Position numbers and translations under genes: made by a program | Source: Tubiluchus corallicola | Lineage: Eukaryota > Priapulida > Priapulimorpha > Priapulimorphida > Tubiluchidae | Assembly (NCBI GenBank): GCA_030141605.1 | Contig: JAQGDQ010000294.1 | Location: forward strand, 27,501-91,500 | Length of the DNA stretch: 64,000 nucleotides | Reading direction: 5' to 3' | Notes under the pieces: generated by a model | The model's input: only the letters and a program-made list of their open reading frames with translations | Databases searched by the model: none | Told to the model about the DNA's origin: nothing | Shown: one piece after another, positions 1 through 40,285 of the stretch | How the letters are laid out: the number at the start of each line of letters is the position of its first letter | Numbering within the stretch: the stretch's first letter is position 1

Positions 1-181
1 TAGGCATAGTTGTTGGGTTACTAATCAGTCCATTTATTTTCCACTAAAAGTTCATTTGCAATGCCTTGCATTTTAGCTGCAGAACTGTAGCGCACATTTG
101 ACGACAAAAACTTTTTGGAGACAAAACTTATTAAAATTGAAGAAAGTAAATTTATATTTTAACTATATTTCATTATTATAC

Positions 182-1261
<1,080 letters not shown>

Positions 1262-1629
1262 TTAATGAGCCTTTCACATTTCCAGCGATTGCTGATGATC
1301 GTGAAAAGGTCAAAGGTTAAGTATACCAGACAACGCATTTGTGTACACTTGACAACTTGACAACGCCTCGCAGCTCAATCTATTGCAATACTAACCGTTT
1401 TAACAGCTTACTAGAACCTTACCTAGTCCATTTTTTCTTCTTCCCAAGCAAGATCTAGCTAGTTGATCATTCTACGCACAGACTGTGCCCGTAAAACAAT
1501 TGAAGTTACTGAACTGATCCAGGAGACGGCTTTGCTTTACCCACACGTCACGTGACAATTGTACATATAACCTTTGAGCAACAGCAACTGCACGTGCGCA
1601 TAACGAACGAAACTGTGAAAAGCTTATTA
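1262..1629. mobile_element. MITE family A, copy 1
   Basis: The copy has degenerate terminal inverted repeats related to AATAAGCTTTTTCACAGTT, a shared inner start (CGATTG.TGATGATCGTGAAAAGGTC) and the inner motif CACGTGAC near the right end. It matches the copies at 6865-7207 and 56553-56907 throughout. With no coding capacity and about 350 bp length, it is a non-autonomous DNA transposon. Confidence 0.75.
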
Positions 1630-1719
1630 AATAGATATCATTCCCGTTAAATCATCGTTTGGTAAAATATTGCGATTAACTTGGATAAAACCTACTTGTT
1701 GTCTGGTAATTAAGTTTAA

Positions 1720-1795
1720 TCAATCAGTCAGTCAGCCAGTCTATCTTTCCGTCCGTGAGTGAGTAAGTCAGTCAATCAGACAGTCAGTAAGTGTA
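1720..1795. repeat. Degenerate CAGT/CCGT tetranucleotide tract
   Basis: Imperfect repetition of CAGTCAGT, CCGTCCGT and AGTAAGTC-type tetramers about 40 bp before a cyclase exon. Confidence 0.6.
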
Positions 1796-1833
1796 TTTAA
1801 TATTGCTTGGTAATTTAATACTTTTATTTTTAG

Positions 1834-28567
<26,734 letters not shown>

Positions 28568-28632
28568 TTCTTCAGTGTCACCTTTATTTGTTTATTTATG
28601 TATAGAAACAAATCGATTTATTTAAATGTAGA

Positions 28633-28638
28633 AATAAA
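28633..28638 (+). terminator. Poly(A) signal of guanylate cyclase gene
   Basis: An AATAAA hexamer lies 66 nt after the cyclase stop codon and is a suitable cleavage signal. The region is AT-rich, so chance occurrence is possible. Confidence 0.5.
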
Positions 28639-28739
28639 CAGATTATAAGCTTCTAAAAATCTAAATTTGTGACTTTGTTTGTCGCGTGAATTTCCAGTGT
28701 AGTAATACTCCATTAACTAAAGCTTAGAGGCATTTTATA

Positions 28740-29181
28740 CTGGGTACTCAGAGAAATTTAAAACAAATTTTCCAGACTTTTTCCCGACCAAATATTGACT
28801 TTTCATGACCAAGATAAGCAGCAATTGTATTACCAATATACATATTCAAACATTTTTGTGTATGGGCATTCATACGTATACTGTTATATAATATGTCGGC
28901 CAATCATTATTTTTTGGAACAGAAATCGAAACTGGGAACCTGCCATAACAAAATTTTATTTCAACATGAATCGCTGAAAAATATGTTTGGAAAAATATCA
29001 GTGATTATGGTTCACGGTAATTATTTTTGCAATCCTTTCCAATTTCCCTGACCTTTTGCCTCCTTTTCATAATTTTCCCTGCCTTTTTATCAAATTATCT
29101 TTTTCCCTGACTTTTTCAATGAAGACTTTCCTGTACAGACTGTATTTTCAAGGATTTTCTCTGACTGTGGGGAACCCTGTC
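28740..29181 (-). mobile_element. GGTTCCCACAG-type DNA transposon, copy 1
   Basis: The right end CTGTGGGGAACCCTG is the inverted form of AGGGTTCCCACAG at 57248. Most of the interior is the reverse complement of 57260-57590, including GGCAGGTTCCCAGTTTC and AATAATGATTGGCC. Non-coding. It lies between the cyclase 3' end and the USPL1 3' end. Confidence 0.7.
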
Positions 29182-29373
29182 ATTAATAAAATTACTACAG
29201 CTTCATTTAAAAATGCTTAAATAAATCCCTGGATGGAGACACATGTCTGACCTTCAAACTACATTTTATTCTCTTATGTAAATTATTAAGAAAAGAATTT
29301 TGATAACTTTTATTTTGGAAACCTTGCAGTAGTAAAATTGAAAAAAATATAAGACATAGTAAATTAATTAAAA

Positions 29374-29379
29374 TTTATT
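29374..29379 (-). terminator. Candidate poly(A) signal for USPL1-like gene
   Basis: AATAAA on the minus strand about 295 nt after the stop. The AT-rich context weakens the call. Confidence 0.3.
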
Positions 29380-29672
29380 TTAGTTTCATTAGATTGGTTT
29401 CCAGTAAGACAAAATTTTACAAAAACCGAGCAAATTTCACGAAAGAACAATCTACATGATATTTACAGCAGCGATATAATGACTAATAACACATTTTGGC
29501 ATAAGATAACAGTTTCTTTATGTTTTCAATAACAATTCATAGTAAAAGCAGCATCTATGAAAATGATAATATAGAAATTGCTAACAAACTCAAATTCAAT
29601 CCAACATGGAACTTATCCTACTGAAGAGTCATGGAATGAAGCAAAACAACAATGGTAACATCAAAAGGAAAA

Positions 29673-31333
29673 TTATGAAAACCCGGCTTTATCTAATATG
29701 GCGTCCAATGTGTCCTCAAAGTTTGTGTGATTGCCTTTTGATCCATCAAGCCCAGCAAACTCGTACCTGCCACTGTAAACTTCTACTGGTTCACTTTTAT
29801 TAGCCACTTCATCGCGGTTATTGTAATGAGTTGAAACGTCTATCCCACCTGTCATCTCCATTAAGTCTTTAAGCAACTCGTCCAACTGTGTACAATCGCT
29901 AACGGTCTCGGTGACATTATTGTTTTCTTGTAATGAACTACCGGCATCACCAGTTGCGTTGCAGACAGTATAATAGGAACTGCTGCAACTGTCATCAAAC
30001 ATCGGAGCACAGACGAGCGGCGGAGTAACGGAACGACTGTTCAGAGATGCGACGCTTGATCGTCCTGAAGTGTGGGACACAGGTGTAGCACTTGAGATGT
30101 GGGACACAGGTGTAGCACTTGAGACATAAGATACAGATGTGTCATCATACTTGCTGGTGTCGGTGTCGGAAGCAGCAGCATCAGCAGCCGGTTTGGCTTT
30201 TTTATGACGTGTTTTTCGCCGTCGTCCCCGTTTTTTGCCAACGTATTTGGACGAACTTGCCTTCACCACATCAGGCTTGATGGTGTATCCCTCGAATGGC
30301 TTAGCAACATCAGGTTGCCTAGCTGATTTTATTCTCTCTTTAAGTAGAGCGAGATATTTCTTCTCATCGCTTTCGTCGTAAGAACTCGGCTCGGCAACAG
30401 TGGAGCCTCTTTGGGAACTTTCATCAAGGGCAGACATTTTGTCCTCCCTCAGTTTGTGTATCAACTTTGACACTTGGATTCTAGTCACATTGTTGGCACT
30501 AACACTGTCACGGTTAGACTTCCTTACATCACTTGAGCTGCTCTGAGAATGACGTCTCTTCTGTGGTTTATCATAATTAGACGGCAAAGACTGCACATCA
30601 TCTCTGTTCATATCATGCTTAGGTGCTGTTAGAGACACCCTGGAACCCCTAGAGACGCCTTTAGAAGAACCTCCACTTGTGGCTGCTTTCACGTTGCTTG
30701 GAGTATTGTCTCCAAATGGCTTCTGCCTTCCAGATGTTCTCAAGATTTTTATGCGACGTAGCAATGTTGTCGGAGATGGACGTCTTGATGATTTCTCAGT
30801 GCCACTGTCTGCAGTCCAGCATGGTTTAGATTGATCACGTGTTTTTGCTTTTCTTAATGCACAACTTGATGTAGAATTCAACAGATTAGCAGTTGAAGAA
30901 CCTTCAGCAAAAGCTGACCTTATGCTGATGTTGTCTCGCACACGATGGACAGAATTAGGCACTTGTTGCGCCGCCTGGTGGCACGTGGCTTTACCTCGAA
31001 ATGAATTAGCCTGAGGATATGTATCTGACTTTGTGCACAGGAGCGAACTTTCACTGCATGATTCATAAGCTTCATCATACAGACTGTCTGGTGCCTTGGA
31101 CAAACTTGATCTGGGCACAGTAGGATGGCTTGCACCCAGATGACCACCTACAAGAGTCCGATTTTCAGCGCAGCACTGACCACTACTGTAAGAATTATTT
31201 CTGGAAGTTGTTTCTGCAGAGTAATTGTTATCGGGTTCCCAGATAAGAAGGCAAGCATCCGACGGAGCAAATTCTGGTTTAGCATGGTGAGCAGCTGCGG
31301 GTTTAACTCCATCACAGAGAAGCCATCCAGAGG
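29673..31333 (-). CDS. USPL1: USPL1-like terminal exon: end of protease fold and tail
   Basis: Begins in phase 1 after TTTTTCTCTCAG and reads SGWLLCDGVKP, then FAPSDACLLIWEPD, completing the USP fold. About 500 residues of Ser/Lys-rich tail follow, with SKLIHKLREDKMSALDE, KKRGRRRKTRHKKAK, a short SSATPVSH duplication and LDELLKDLMEM near the end. Stop TAA is at 29673-29675. The 481-residue open frame from an internal Met is only part of this exon. Confidence 0.9.
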
Positions 31334-32244
31334 CTGAGAGAAAAATAGAAATTTAACTGACATATAACCAATTACAATCAACTGATTCACTGGCAAATGT
31401 AATAGAATTACCTTAACAAAACATGCAACCAGTTTATATATGCAGAGCCTACAGTGTAGAACATTATGCACTAATTACATATTTAACAGAAGCCAAATAG
31501 GTAATGAGTGAGCAGACCTGTAGAAAAGAAATTGATACAGTAACAAATAACTAAGTGTTTGAAAATAAAGTCAAAGAATTGAACTGCTTTGTACAATAAG
31601 AGAAGGCTTATTAGGGTACATAGATAAACTTTCTTTACCGTATGTCGTCTAGAACTGGCAAGAAATTAAAAAATTCTCCTCAAACTAGCATTAATGACAA
31701 CATTTACGTCTCTGGCCATTATTAAAATAATGTAATACGTGATTTCACTACTGTGACCAGAACTACAAGTAACTGGGACTTATTAATAAAAGAAAGTTTA
31801 TCTATGTGGTCTAATAACTTTGTCTTAATGTACAAAACGAAATATAGGAGCAATATATTATGTTTACTCGTAGAACTCAAAGAATAGCTTTCTCTGGCAT
31901 AAAAACGATGCATTGTTATAACTGCACTACTGTACGCTCAACAGATTGTTCACAGTTGCTTTTTAGTCGCTGTACTTGTACTTTAAACAGTGAAATTAGA
32001 ATAAAATACAGTCAAACCTCGTTATGATGCACCCCCCCCCCCCCCCGATAATGGCAACCTCGCCTAACACTCAATTGGCAATTTTTTTTGCACAAATATT
32101 TACGTATTAATGCATCTTATTATAATTCCAAACTCGCTTAATGTCAACTTTTTTCACAATTCCAATGCAGCACAAAGAGGTTTGACTGTGGATCAGAAAT
32201 TCGTTTTACAGGTAGTCGTCGACTTACGACTTAGTAATAGGTAA

Positions 32245-32303
<59 letters not shown>

Positions 32304-35300
32304 ATGTGTGTGTGTGTGTGTGTGCGTGTGCATGTGCGTGTGTGTGTGTGTGTGTATGCGTGTGCGCGTGTTTAATTCACTGATTAAGTTTCGGTTGGGT
32401 CAATAAGTCGACTACTACCTGTCCTGCAACCAACCTACAAACTATACTGACACACCAACACAACAATGATAATTAATTTGTAAACGGGTGCAGAGATGAG
32501 CATGAAGGAGTTAAAGCTTATTAGTCTTCATTTTGCTCTCGTCTAATATCAGAAATTTTCTATTAGCATTTTAGCGAAGTCTAGTGACTTTTGCTCCGTA
32601 TTAAAACTCTGCAAAAACATCCTATTAACGTTTTTTGTGACTATCCATAAAGCGGCTAATTTTCCGTTACATAAATTAGCTTAATATGCTTACCAGTTTT
32701 TACCCAGGATGCATAGCCTTGTTTTTTCCTCACGACAATTCCAGTAATTGAGTAAACTCGTCCGGCAATTTGGCAGCTGTGTGAAGGAATGTTGCAACTA
32801 GACATGCCTGCTTCCAGACTCATCAGTATACAGGGTACTGAGCTGCAAGTATTAATAAATATTAACAAGGATTAGCCTTGCAGAAACAATATAATGATCA
32901 GGACGAAATGCTGTTAATAAGTAGGTTTTAAGATTTTGCACGTAGACATACGAGGAAAACTGCAAATAAAGCAATACACAGGGTGGACACAAAAAGTGAG
33001 CCCCTTTCAAAATTTCACAAAACTGAGAATCTTTAACCAATTTTTACATAAATTTAGCGGGTAAACTAGAAACATTTCAGCACTTTCCCAACTAATTTTT
33101 ATTAAGAAAGTCCAAAAATAAACATTTCATGCTTGATATTGTTATTAAGCCAATAAAAATGAAAAAATAGATAAGTATTACAGTAAACTCCGCCTAACTC
33201 AAAATCGCATAATCCAAAGAATTTCAACGGAACGGATGAAATCCTTCATTTTTCTCACAAAAAACAATGCTTAACTCAATATTTCGCCTAACTCAAATAA
33301 AAAATCATGGTCCATTTAATCAAAATACATGTAGTTTACTTCGCCTAACTCAAACATGCAATTTATGCTCTAGAAAAATAAAAAGTTTCACACAATTCAA
33401 AAAAAGTATCGTCTTCCGGGACAACTCTGATGTCTTACAAGTCTCTACTTTTCAATACTTGATGAAGTGTGTAAATAATTGAACTATGTGCAAAGTGAAC
33501 TGCAGTACGTAAGACACTGGTAGCCCCATTGTCATGTTGTTTAATAGTGTTGTGTCCTTTTGTAACATAAAAAATCGTGTTTCACTACATAATTTGTTAT
33601 TCTTTATGTAAATGTCATCAAATTTCGTCATATATGTATAGAAGGGTTGAACTTTCTGCCTTCTATTTAGCTCGCCGTCTGGAGGAGAGGTTTAGAGATT
33701 CTATGCTAATCAACATTGCCTAACTCAAAAAAGTTTTTTGGATTTGAATTATGCAGAGGTTACAGTAGTATGATTGTACATATATACAATGGACATATTG
33801 TACTGATACTAGTATGACGATCATTAAAGTCATTGAACAGTTCAGGCCTCGGTTAACAACAACCGAAGCATCAGGAAAATATATCGAACTTTATAATGCC
33901 TACTTCATTTTATCACCCAAATTTTTAGCAAAACAAATCTCTGTATGTCAAACTTGCTATAATGTCAGCTTTCTTACAACCTCAAAGTGAGCAGTATAAA
34001 GAGGTTTGAACACACAATGAAATTTCTAAATCTTGCATTTTTATTTAACTTAATTATTATTCATAATACATGCATCTGCTTTCATGGAAAAAACTTTTAT
34101 TCCAATGCAAAGAAAAATGAATTATTAAGGAATTTGGTAAAACATACAGACAGTTTTAAAGTAAGAATTTGTGAACATTTGGGGTATTTCATCAAGAACT
34201 GGCAAGAGATTTAAAAAATTCTTCTCAGTCCAGCGTTAATGACCATATTTGTATCTCTGGCCTCAAAACTGACTTTAATATTTTCAGCATTGTGACCAGA
34301 GCTACAAATAACTGGGACTTATTAATAAAAGAAAGTTTATCTATGTACCCTAATAAGCCGTCTCTTAGTGTATAAAGCACCTAAACTGCTTTAACTTTAT
34401 TCTCAAACACTTAGCTATTTGTTACTGTATCAATTTATTTTCTAAAGGTCTGCTTATTCATTGCCTATTTGACACTTTGTAAATACATAATGCCTAATGT
34501 TCTATACTGTACGCTCTACCTACATAAACTGGTTGTATTTTTGTAAAAATTCACCATTGATGATGACACCAGTAGCTCTGTCGAAACGTTTGACACAATA
34601 ATTTAACTATGTAAATTAAAAAGCTTTAACAAAGTTGTGGTGTCTTAATTGTTAATGAATTTTTTTTAAAAAGGTTTACTTTTTTCTGTGATTCTGATAG
34701 TAAATTAACCAGTTTTATTAGAGAAAAACATAAGCATACCAAACAAAGCAAAGTAAACAAAGCAAAGTTGTCTTCCAATAAAAAAGCAACTTTTCCTTTC
34801 TTTATTATGGAATTAGCGTGTCCAGCAATTTTATTATTTTGTTCACATCTGCCATTTTCTCGACTTGCCTTACATTTAAACTCAGGCTTTCAAGTAATTT
34901 TTTCAAATACAAAAATCAAAAATTCTGATGACAATAGTACCAATTCTACCTCTTACCCAACAAAATTTATGTTCATAATCTGATCAGACGTTCCACATTT
35001 AATACAAAAACAAGCAAATGCCGGTTGCTGATTGGTGAATGGACGGAGCATACCCGGTATCCTCTGCACAACATTTTGGTACCTAAAATCATAACAAGCA
35101 TTGCATCATTAAGTTCGTCCAAAATGTGAATATACACAAAGAATCTATCACTTTGAATACAGGTGAAAATTAGTTGGCAGATCCATTGATAAAAACCGTT
35201 TTTTTCTTTTCTTTGCATTTCAATTAATCTTTTTGAAGCACAGCTCTAGCATCCTTCCAAAAAAGTTCAGTAAAAAGCTCTAAAAATTGAAACACAAATG

Positions 35301-38300
35301 TTGTTCCGTCCGTGCGTTAGATCTAGCATCCACCTATTGTCACATGTTTGAACACTAATGTGTAAAAGAAATATTGAACTGTGAATGAACTTATAAATTT
35401 GCCAACAAGTCAACAAATATCGGTGGTGGATTTAGGAGGTGGGCCCAAGTGGCCTAGCCCCCTTTTCACAGTAGCAATTACAACACATTAAATGAATATC
35501 ATCTCATCACATCATGGCCTTCATCAGTGAAGACAAATTTAACACTGAGTACGAGAGCTCTAGCAAAGTGTCCGAAAATTGAGAGTCGTTTAATCTTAGG
35601 CCTATCTAGAAGCAGAACATGTTGGAACTGGGTGGTAATAAGTGCAATTAGACTTTCTTCACTACAGTAATCACAATACTCGTTACTTGTGCGGTGATTA
35701 AAATTTAATACCTGTAAAAATCACTTTTTTCAAAACACGTGAAAGTTATGTACACAGTATACCAATATATTGGTGTGCAACTGAGCATCATAAGTTAGAG
35801 GTGACAAATTAGTAAACTTGCTTGAGGAAATAGTTTCTAATGGCCTAAAATGCAGTAAAACACACAGGCAGCTGGGCCACAGACACTCTAGCTGCTTGTT
35901 GGGCCTATCACTTTTTTATTTAAAACGTGTATCCGCCCTGCATACAAAACTGTAGTGGTTTTTTGGAAACTGATTGCATCTTAGAAATTGGGGGTGTTGC
36001 AACAGACAGAAATTTTGGAGAAAGATACCAAAATTATCCGTACCAATGACTCGTTCTAGACAGATGTTCCTTGAAATTTGTCATCAAATAAAACTGACAA
36101 AAAAGTGAAAGTAAAAGTAAAAGTTACCCACCTGTTTGACATCCGGTAACAACACTTTCTGCATACCAGCTGCCATTTTGAAGTCTGAACAAGTTGCTCT
36201 TCTAGCGAGCCGTGAGACTCCAACAACTTCTCAAACGACTCTTCAATAACGGTTTTATGACTAGCCCCGACGTGGAGGACGTCCCTCGCTTTACGTGTGG
36301 CGTTGGAGAGCATTTTAGCCAAGCTCTCTACACGGGCAACAGATAAACAACTTCCGATGGTATTGATGGTTTCAGGAGTATGAAGGATTACATTTCTTTG
36401 ATTCTTGTTAGCAGAATCACTGAGAGTCACCTCCTTTGATGAGCGTTCTGTTGGTGAAGAATAAACATGAAATGCGGAGCCGTTGCAGCTACCACCATGT
36501 ACAGGCGACGTGATGACCGGCGGCAGTATGGGAGTGGACTTCTCAACCTTGTCTTCCACGTATCCCTGATGAATGAAACCCGGCGCCTGCAACGCTGCAG
36601 TTGAACAATGCATGAGGTGTTTGTCAGTTGGAGACAGGATGCTCTTAAACTCCGTTCCATCAGTTGACCTTCCATCACTAGATGTTACCGACACTCCTGT
36701 ACTGTTGAGGTCACTAACAGGTGACGGAGCTCCAGATGGTGGCGGCTGAGCAGTGACTGTCTTTAACCATTCTACAAACACATAAATGTAAGGTATAACA
36801 GCCTGAGCATATATAAAAATAGTGTACATATACAGGACATACTGCAAAAGTTTACTAGCTTCACGAAGACTGAAAAACTGCGAAGACAAGATCGCTTCAC
36901 ATCATTAATGTATCAGACTAAAGAAGTGAAATATTGATCTAAAAATCAGCTAATAATATGAATGTCCACTTTTGTTAGTAGTAATAAATGGTAGGTTATA
37001 ATTGGCAGAATGTGCTATTGAAAACTTTTCCCAATCTTTCCTGAAATTTGCATGGTGTTTCATATCATCATTCCTCATAACATAGTTACAGACAAACTAA
37101 GTTATGGGCCATTTAATGAAATTTAATTACAGTATAATTATGAAATTTAATAAAATCTAAACTGATACTTTATTGTAAACAGTGAAACAGCAAAAATGCA
37201 TGGGAAGTAATTCAGTATAAAACACCAACAATAATTATTATCCTTGACATCACCATCATCAGTCATCATCATCATCATATCATCAACATCATCATCATTC
37301 ACCAGCAAATGATCAGCAAACTCACACTGCAATAATGTCATAGTCAAATAAGTTTTGACTAATTGGCAGGAAGAGTGGCTCTGGGATGCCTTTTGTAGCC
37401 CTATTCGTACCAAATGCACGTGTTACTCTAACTTTGAGACGTTTCACAAAATCACAATGGAGATAATGCAATGACTACTGCACAGAATTCCATGGAACGT
37501 GCACTTGTAACTTTCAAATGAGAAATGGTCACATTTGCAGGCCATTACTTTCAATGGTCTGCAATGTCGAGTTCATACAAATGAAACTGTCAGTGTTTTC
37601 TACAGTTGCAGTAAGCCTGTCATCAATGACAGTAATTTTCTTACTGTGTGCAAAGACTCGCATTAATGTTGTGTTACAATCGTTGCTCAGTGTAGAAAGT
37701 GGCAGTTTGCCTCAGTTCACCGTAGCTTGCTTTAGTTAGTGTGTGCCCATGTGTGGACAACATCCATAGCTTGCTTTAGTCAGTGTGCCCATGTGTCGAC
37801 TACATCCATAGCTTGCTTAGGTTAGTGTGTGCCATGTGTCGACTACATATCAGCCTCTCAGGCCTATACAGATACTCTTATATCTAATGCTAAGCTTCAG
37901 AAAGACGTTAAAGGTAAACGCACAAAAATATTTTGACTTCTGGGCTGGTGCAGAAGTGTCAGAGATGCGGTAGATTTACATATTTTTAGTTGAATCACCG
38001 CAGTGGAGGTGAATCAATTCCACATTTTAGCTCCTAAATGTGTGTTTAATGTCGTAGCAAAATATCACAATCTTAAGTGCAATATAATGTTCCATCAAAT
38101 ATTTACAAGAAAAATAATAATACTAAAATACAATACAAAGTTAAATGCATGTGTCTCTAGTGGTAATTCTGTTAGTAGCGTATTCACAGAATTAGACTTG
38201 AACCAGCAGTTGCCCCAAGCGAACAGTCTAAAGCTTTAGACTGTAATGCTCTTCACCACATGTTAGCTAAATCTAAGTCTTGGGAACTGGCATTCTGACG

Positions 38301-40241
38301 TTGATTAATGGCTCGTTCAAACAACTGAGTTTTCTCGCCATATAAACTCGCTTAGTAAGTCGCAAGCATGTTCAGACAAGACAGCAAAACTTGCTACGAG
38401 TTAATATCCGATAGTAAGTGCGAGTTGACACTTCTTTCACTATTCACTGCGAGAAGTGTCGAGTGTAATTCCCCTAGGCGTTCACACTGGACAGTAACCT
38501 GCAGGAAATAACTCATGGCACTGTCGGAGAGTTTGCAATAACTTGCGGACAGAACTCTCGAAGCAGAACTGATATACACATTTTTATGTTCTTTGTGTGC
38601 TATTTTACTGTGTTTGTACTGTTATGCCTAAATAAATAACATAAAATGTAATCTAATATAAGAATGATGATAATTTTCATTTAGTTTTATGAACGAGAGC
38701 ATTGGGAACGAATTGTAATATTTTTGGTAGTATACAAAATTACACTAAAGATTGCTTGACCCTTGAAAAAGATCTGCACATTATTATGAAAGTCTTACTG
38801 ACAGGTATTGTGCAATTACAATTACAATTACTAGTAAGCTGCAATTCTACCAGCCCATGTTTTGAATGGCGGGCCAAATACGTGAATGGCTTGCTCCTGC
38901 ATGCGCTTTAGCCACGTGATTCGTAATGTATTCACAATAATATTCTTCCCGCGATTGATGATAATCGTGAAAAGGTCAAAAGTTATTTGTATCTAGCAAC
39001 ATTAGCAATGGGTTGTTTACATGGACAATGCCACACTTTTGGTTGAAGAGACATTCATTTACATTGCTGCTTCTTTGTTAGGTGCTTTTGGAAAAGCCCA
39101 TCATATTAGGTTAAATAGACAAACGATTCAGGTAAAAGTTTATCTGTTACACAGAGTATTGTGCATGTAATGAAGCCCTGAAAGGCTTATGAACTTTGCA
39201 ACTACATGCACAACTGCAGTTTAGAGCTATACACATGATTACTCTTACAGTGAGTCCAGACTAGCGAGTTTGTTCGCTAAGTAAACTCGGAAGCTCGCCA
39301 AGTAACTTGCAGTGTAGTTAGACTACAAAGCATCAACTCTCAAGAACTATCAGGCAGTTTGTAAAAACCTCCAACAATAACTCGCAAACTCATTCACACC
39401 TGCAAGTTTACTCTCAGAGATAAGTGCTGTTGAAAGTTCACAGTGTCACATCTTGTCGACATGCGCATCAGCATTGCATGTTGGTCACTATTATCAAAGA
39501 AATGTAGAAAAGTAATAAGCAAGGCAACATGCTGTCCCTAGAAAATGCGTTGTTATTTATCAATTTATTCGGAAGCACTTCCTAACATTTAAGAAATGAG
39601 CTCAGCAGCAGATTTCATAGCCACAATAAGTAATCAGAACTTATCAAATCTGCAGGGTATTAAGGCCAGTGTGAAGCTTACTTAATAAATTTTAATTTTG
39701 TAGCCAAGGTGGCTCCATCTAGCTGAGAAGGATGGTGTGGGCATTGACCTAGTTATGTTTTAATTATGCTGTTCTGTAGTATATGTGAATATGTGTCTTG
39801 TGCAAGCTAGCGAAATTTATCATTAGATATATGTTGCAACGATGTAAGTTTACTGCTATTAATTTCTAACGAGAGTCCCACCAGACACCGCAAGAACGTT
39901 TTTTCCGCATGCTGTTTGATCAAAATTTGAAAAAATCACGAGTTGTGTCTGGGAAAACACCCGTTGCGGGATGCCGTGGTCCTCTCGCGAATTCTAATAT
40001 GCATACTACACCCACCGCTGAACGGGCTATCTATCCATAGTCAGCACCACCCTCGGCCCGTTCCAGTTCTTCAGAAATAAGTTATAAGTTTTGCAAAAAA
40101 TGGCCGAAAAATGGCCCCCGTTCGTCCTGGTGGGCCCGATTCGAAAAATATAGTATCAATGGCACGACACTAGATCGAGACCTTTCTTTTGATATACAGA
40201 TCGCCGCAAATGGTGCCGTCGTCCGGGCTGTAACCTCGAAT

Positions 40242-40285
<44 letters not shown>

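Noticed and set aside
30041-31337. Additional frames overlapping the USPL1-like last exon
   Set aside because: They are alternative-frame shadows. The main frame is in phase with the upstream exon and continues USPL1 homology.
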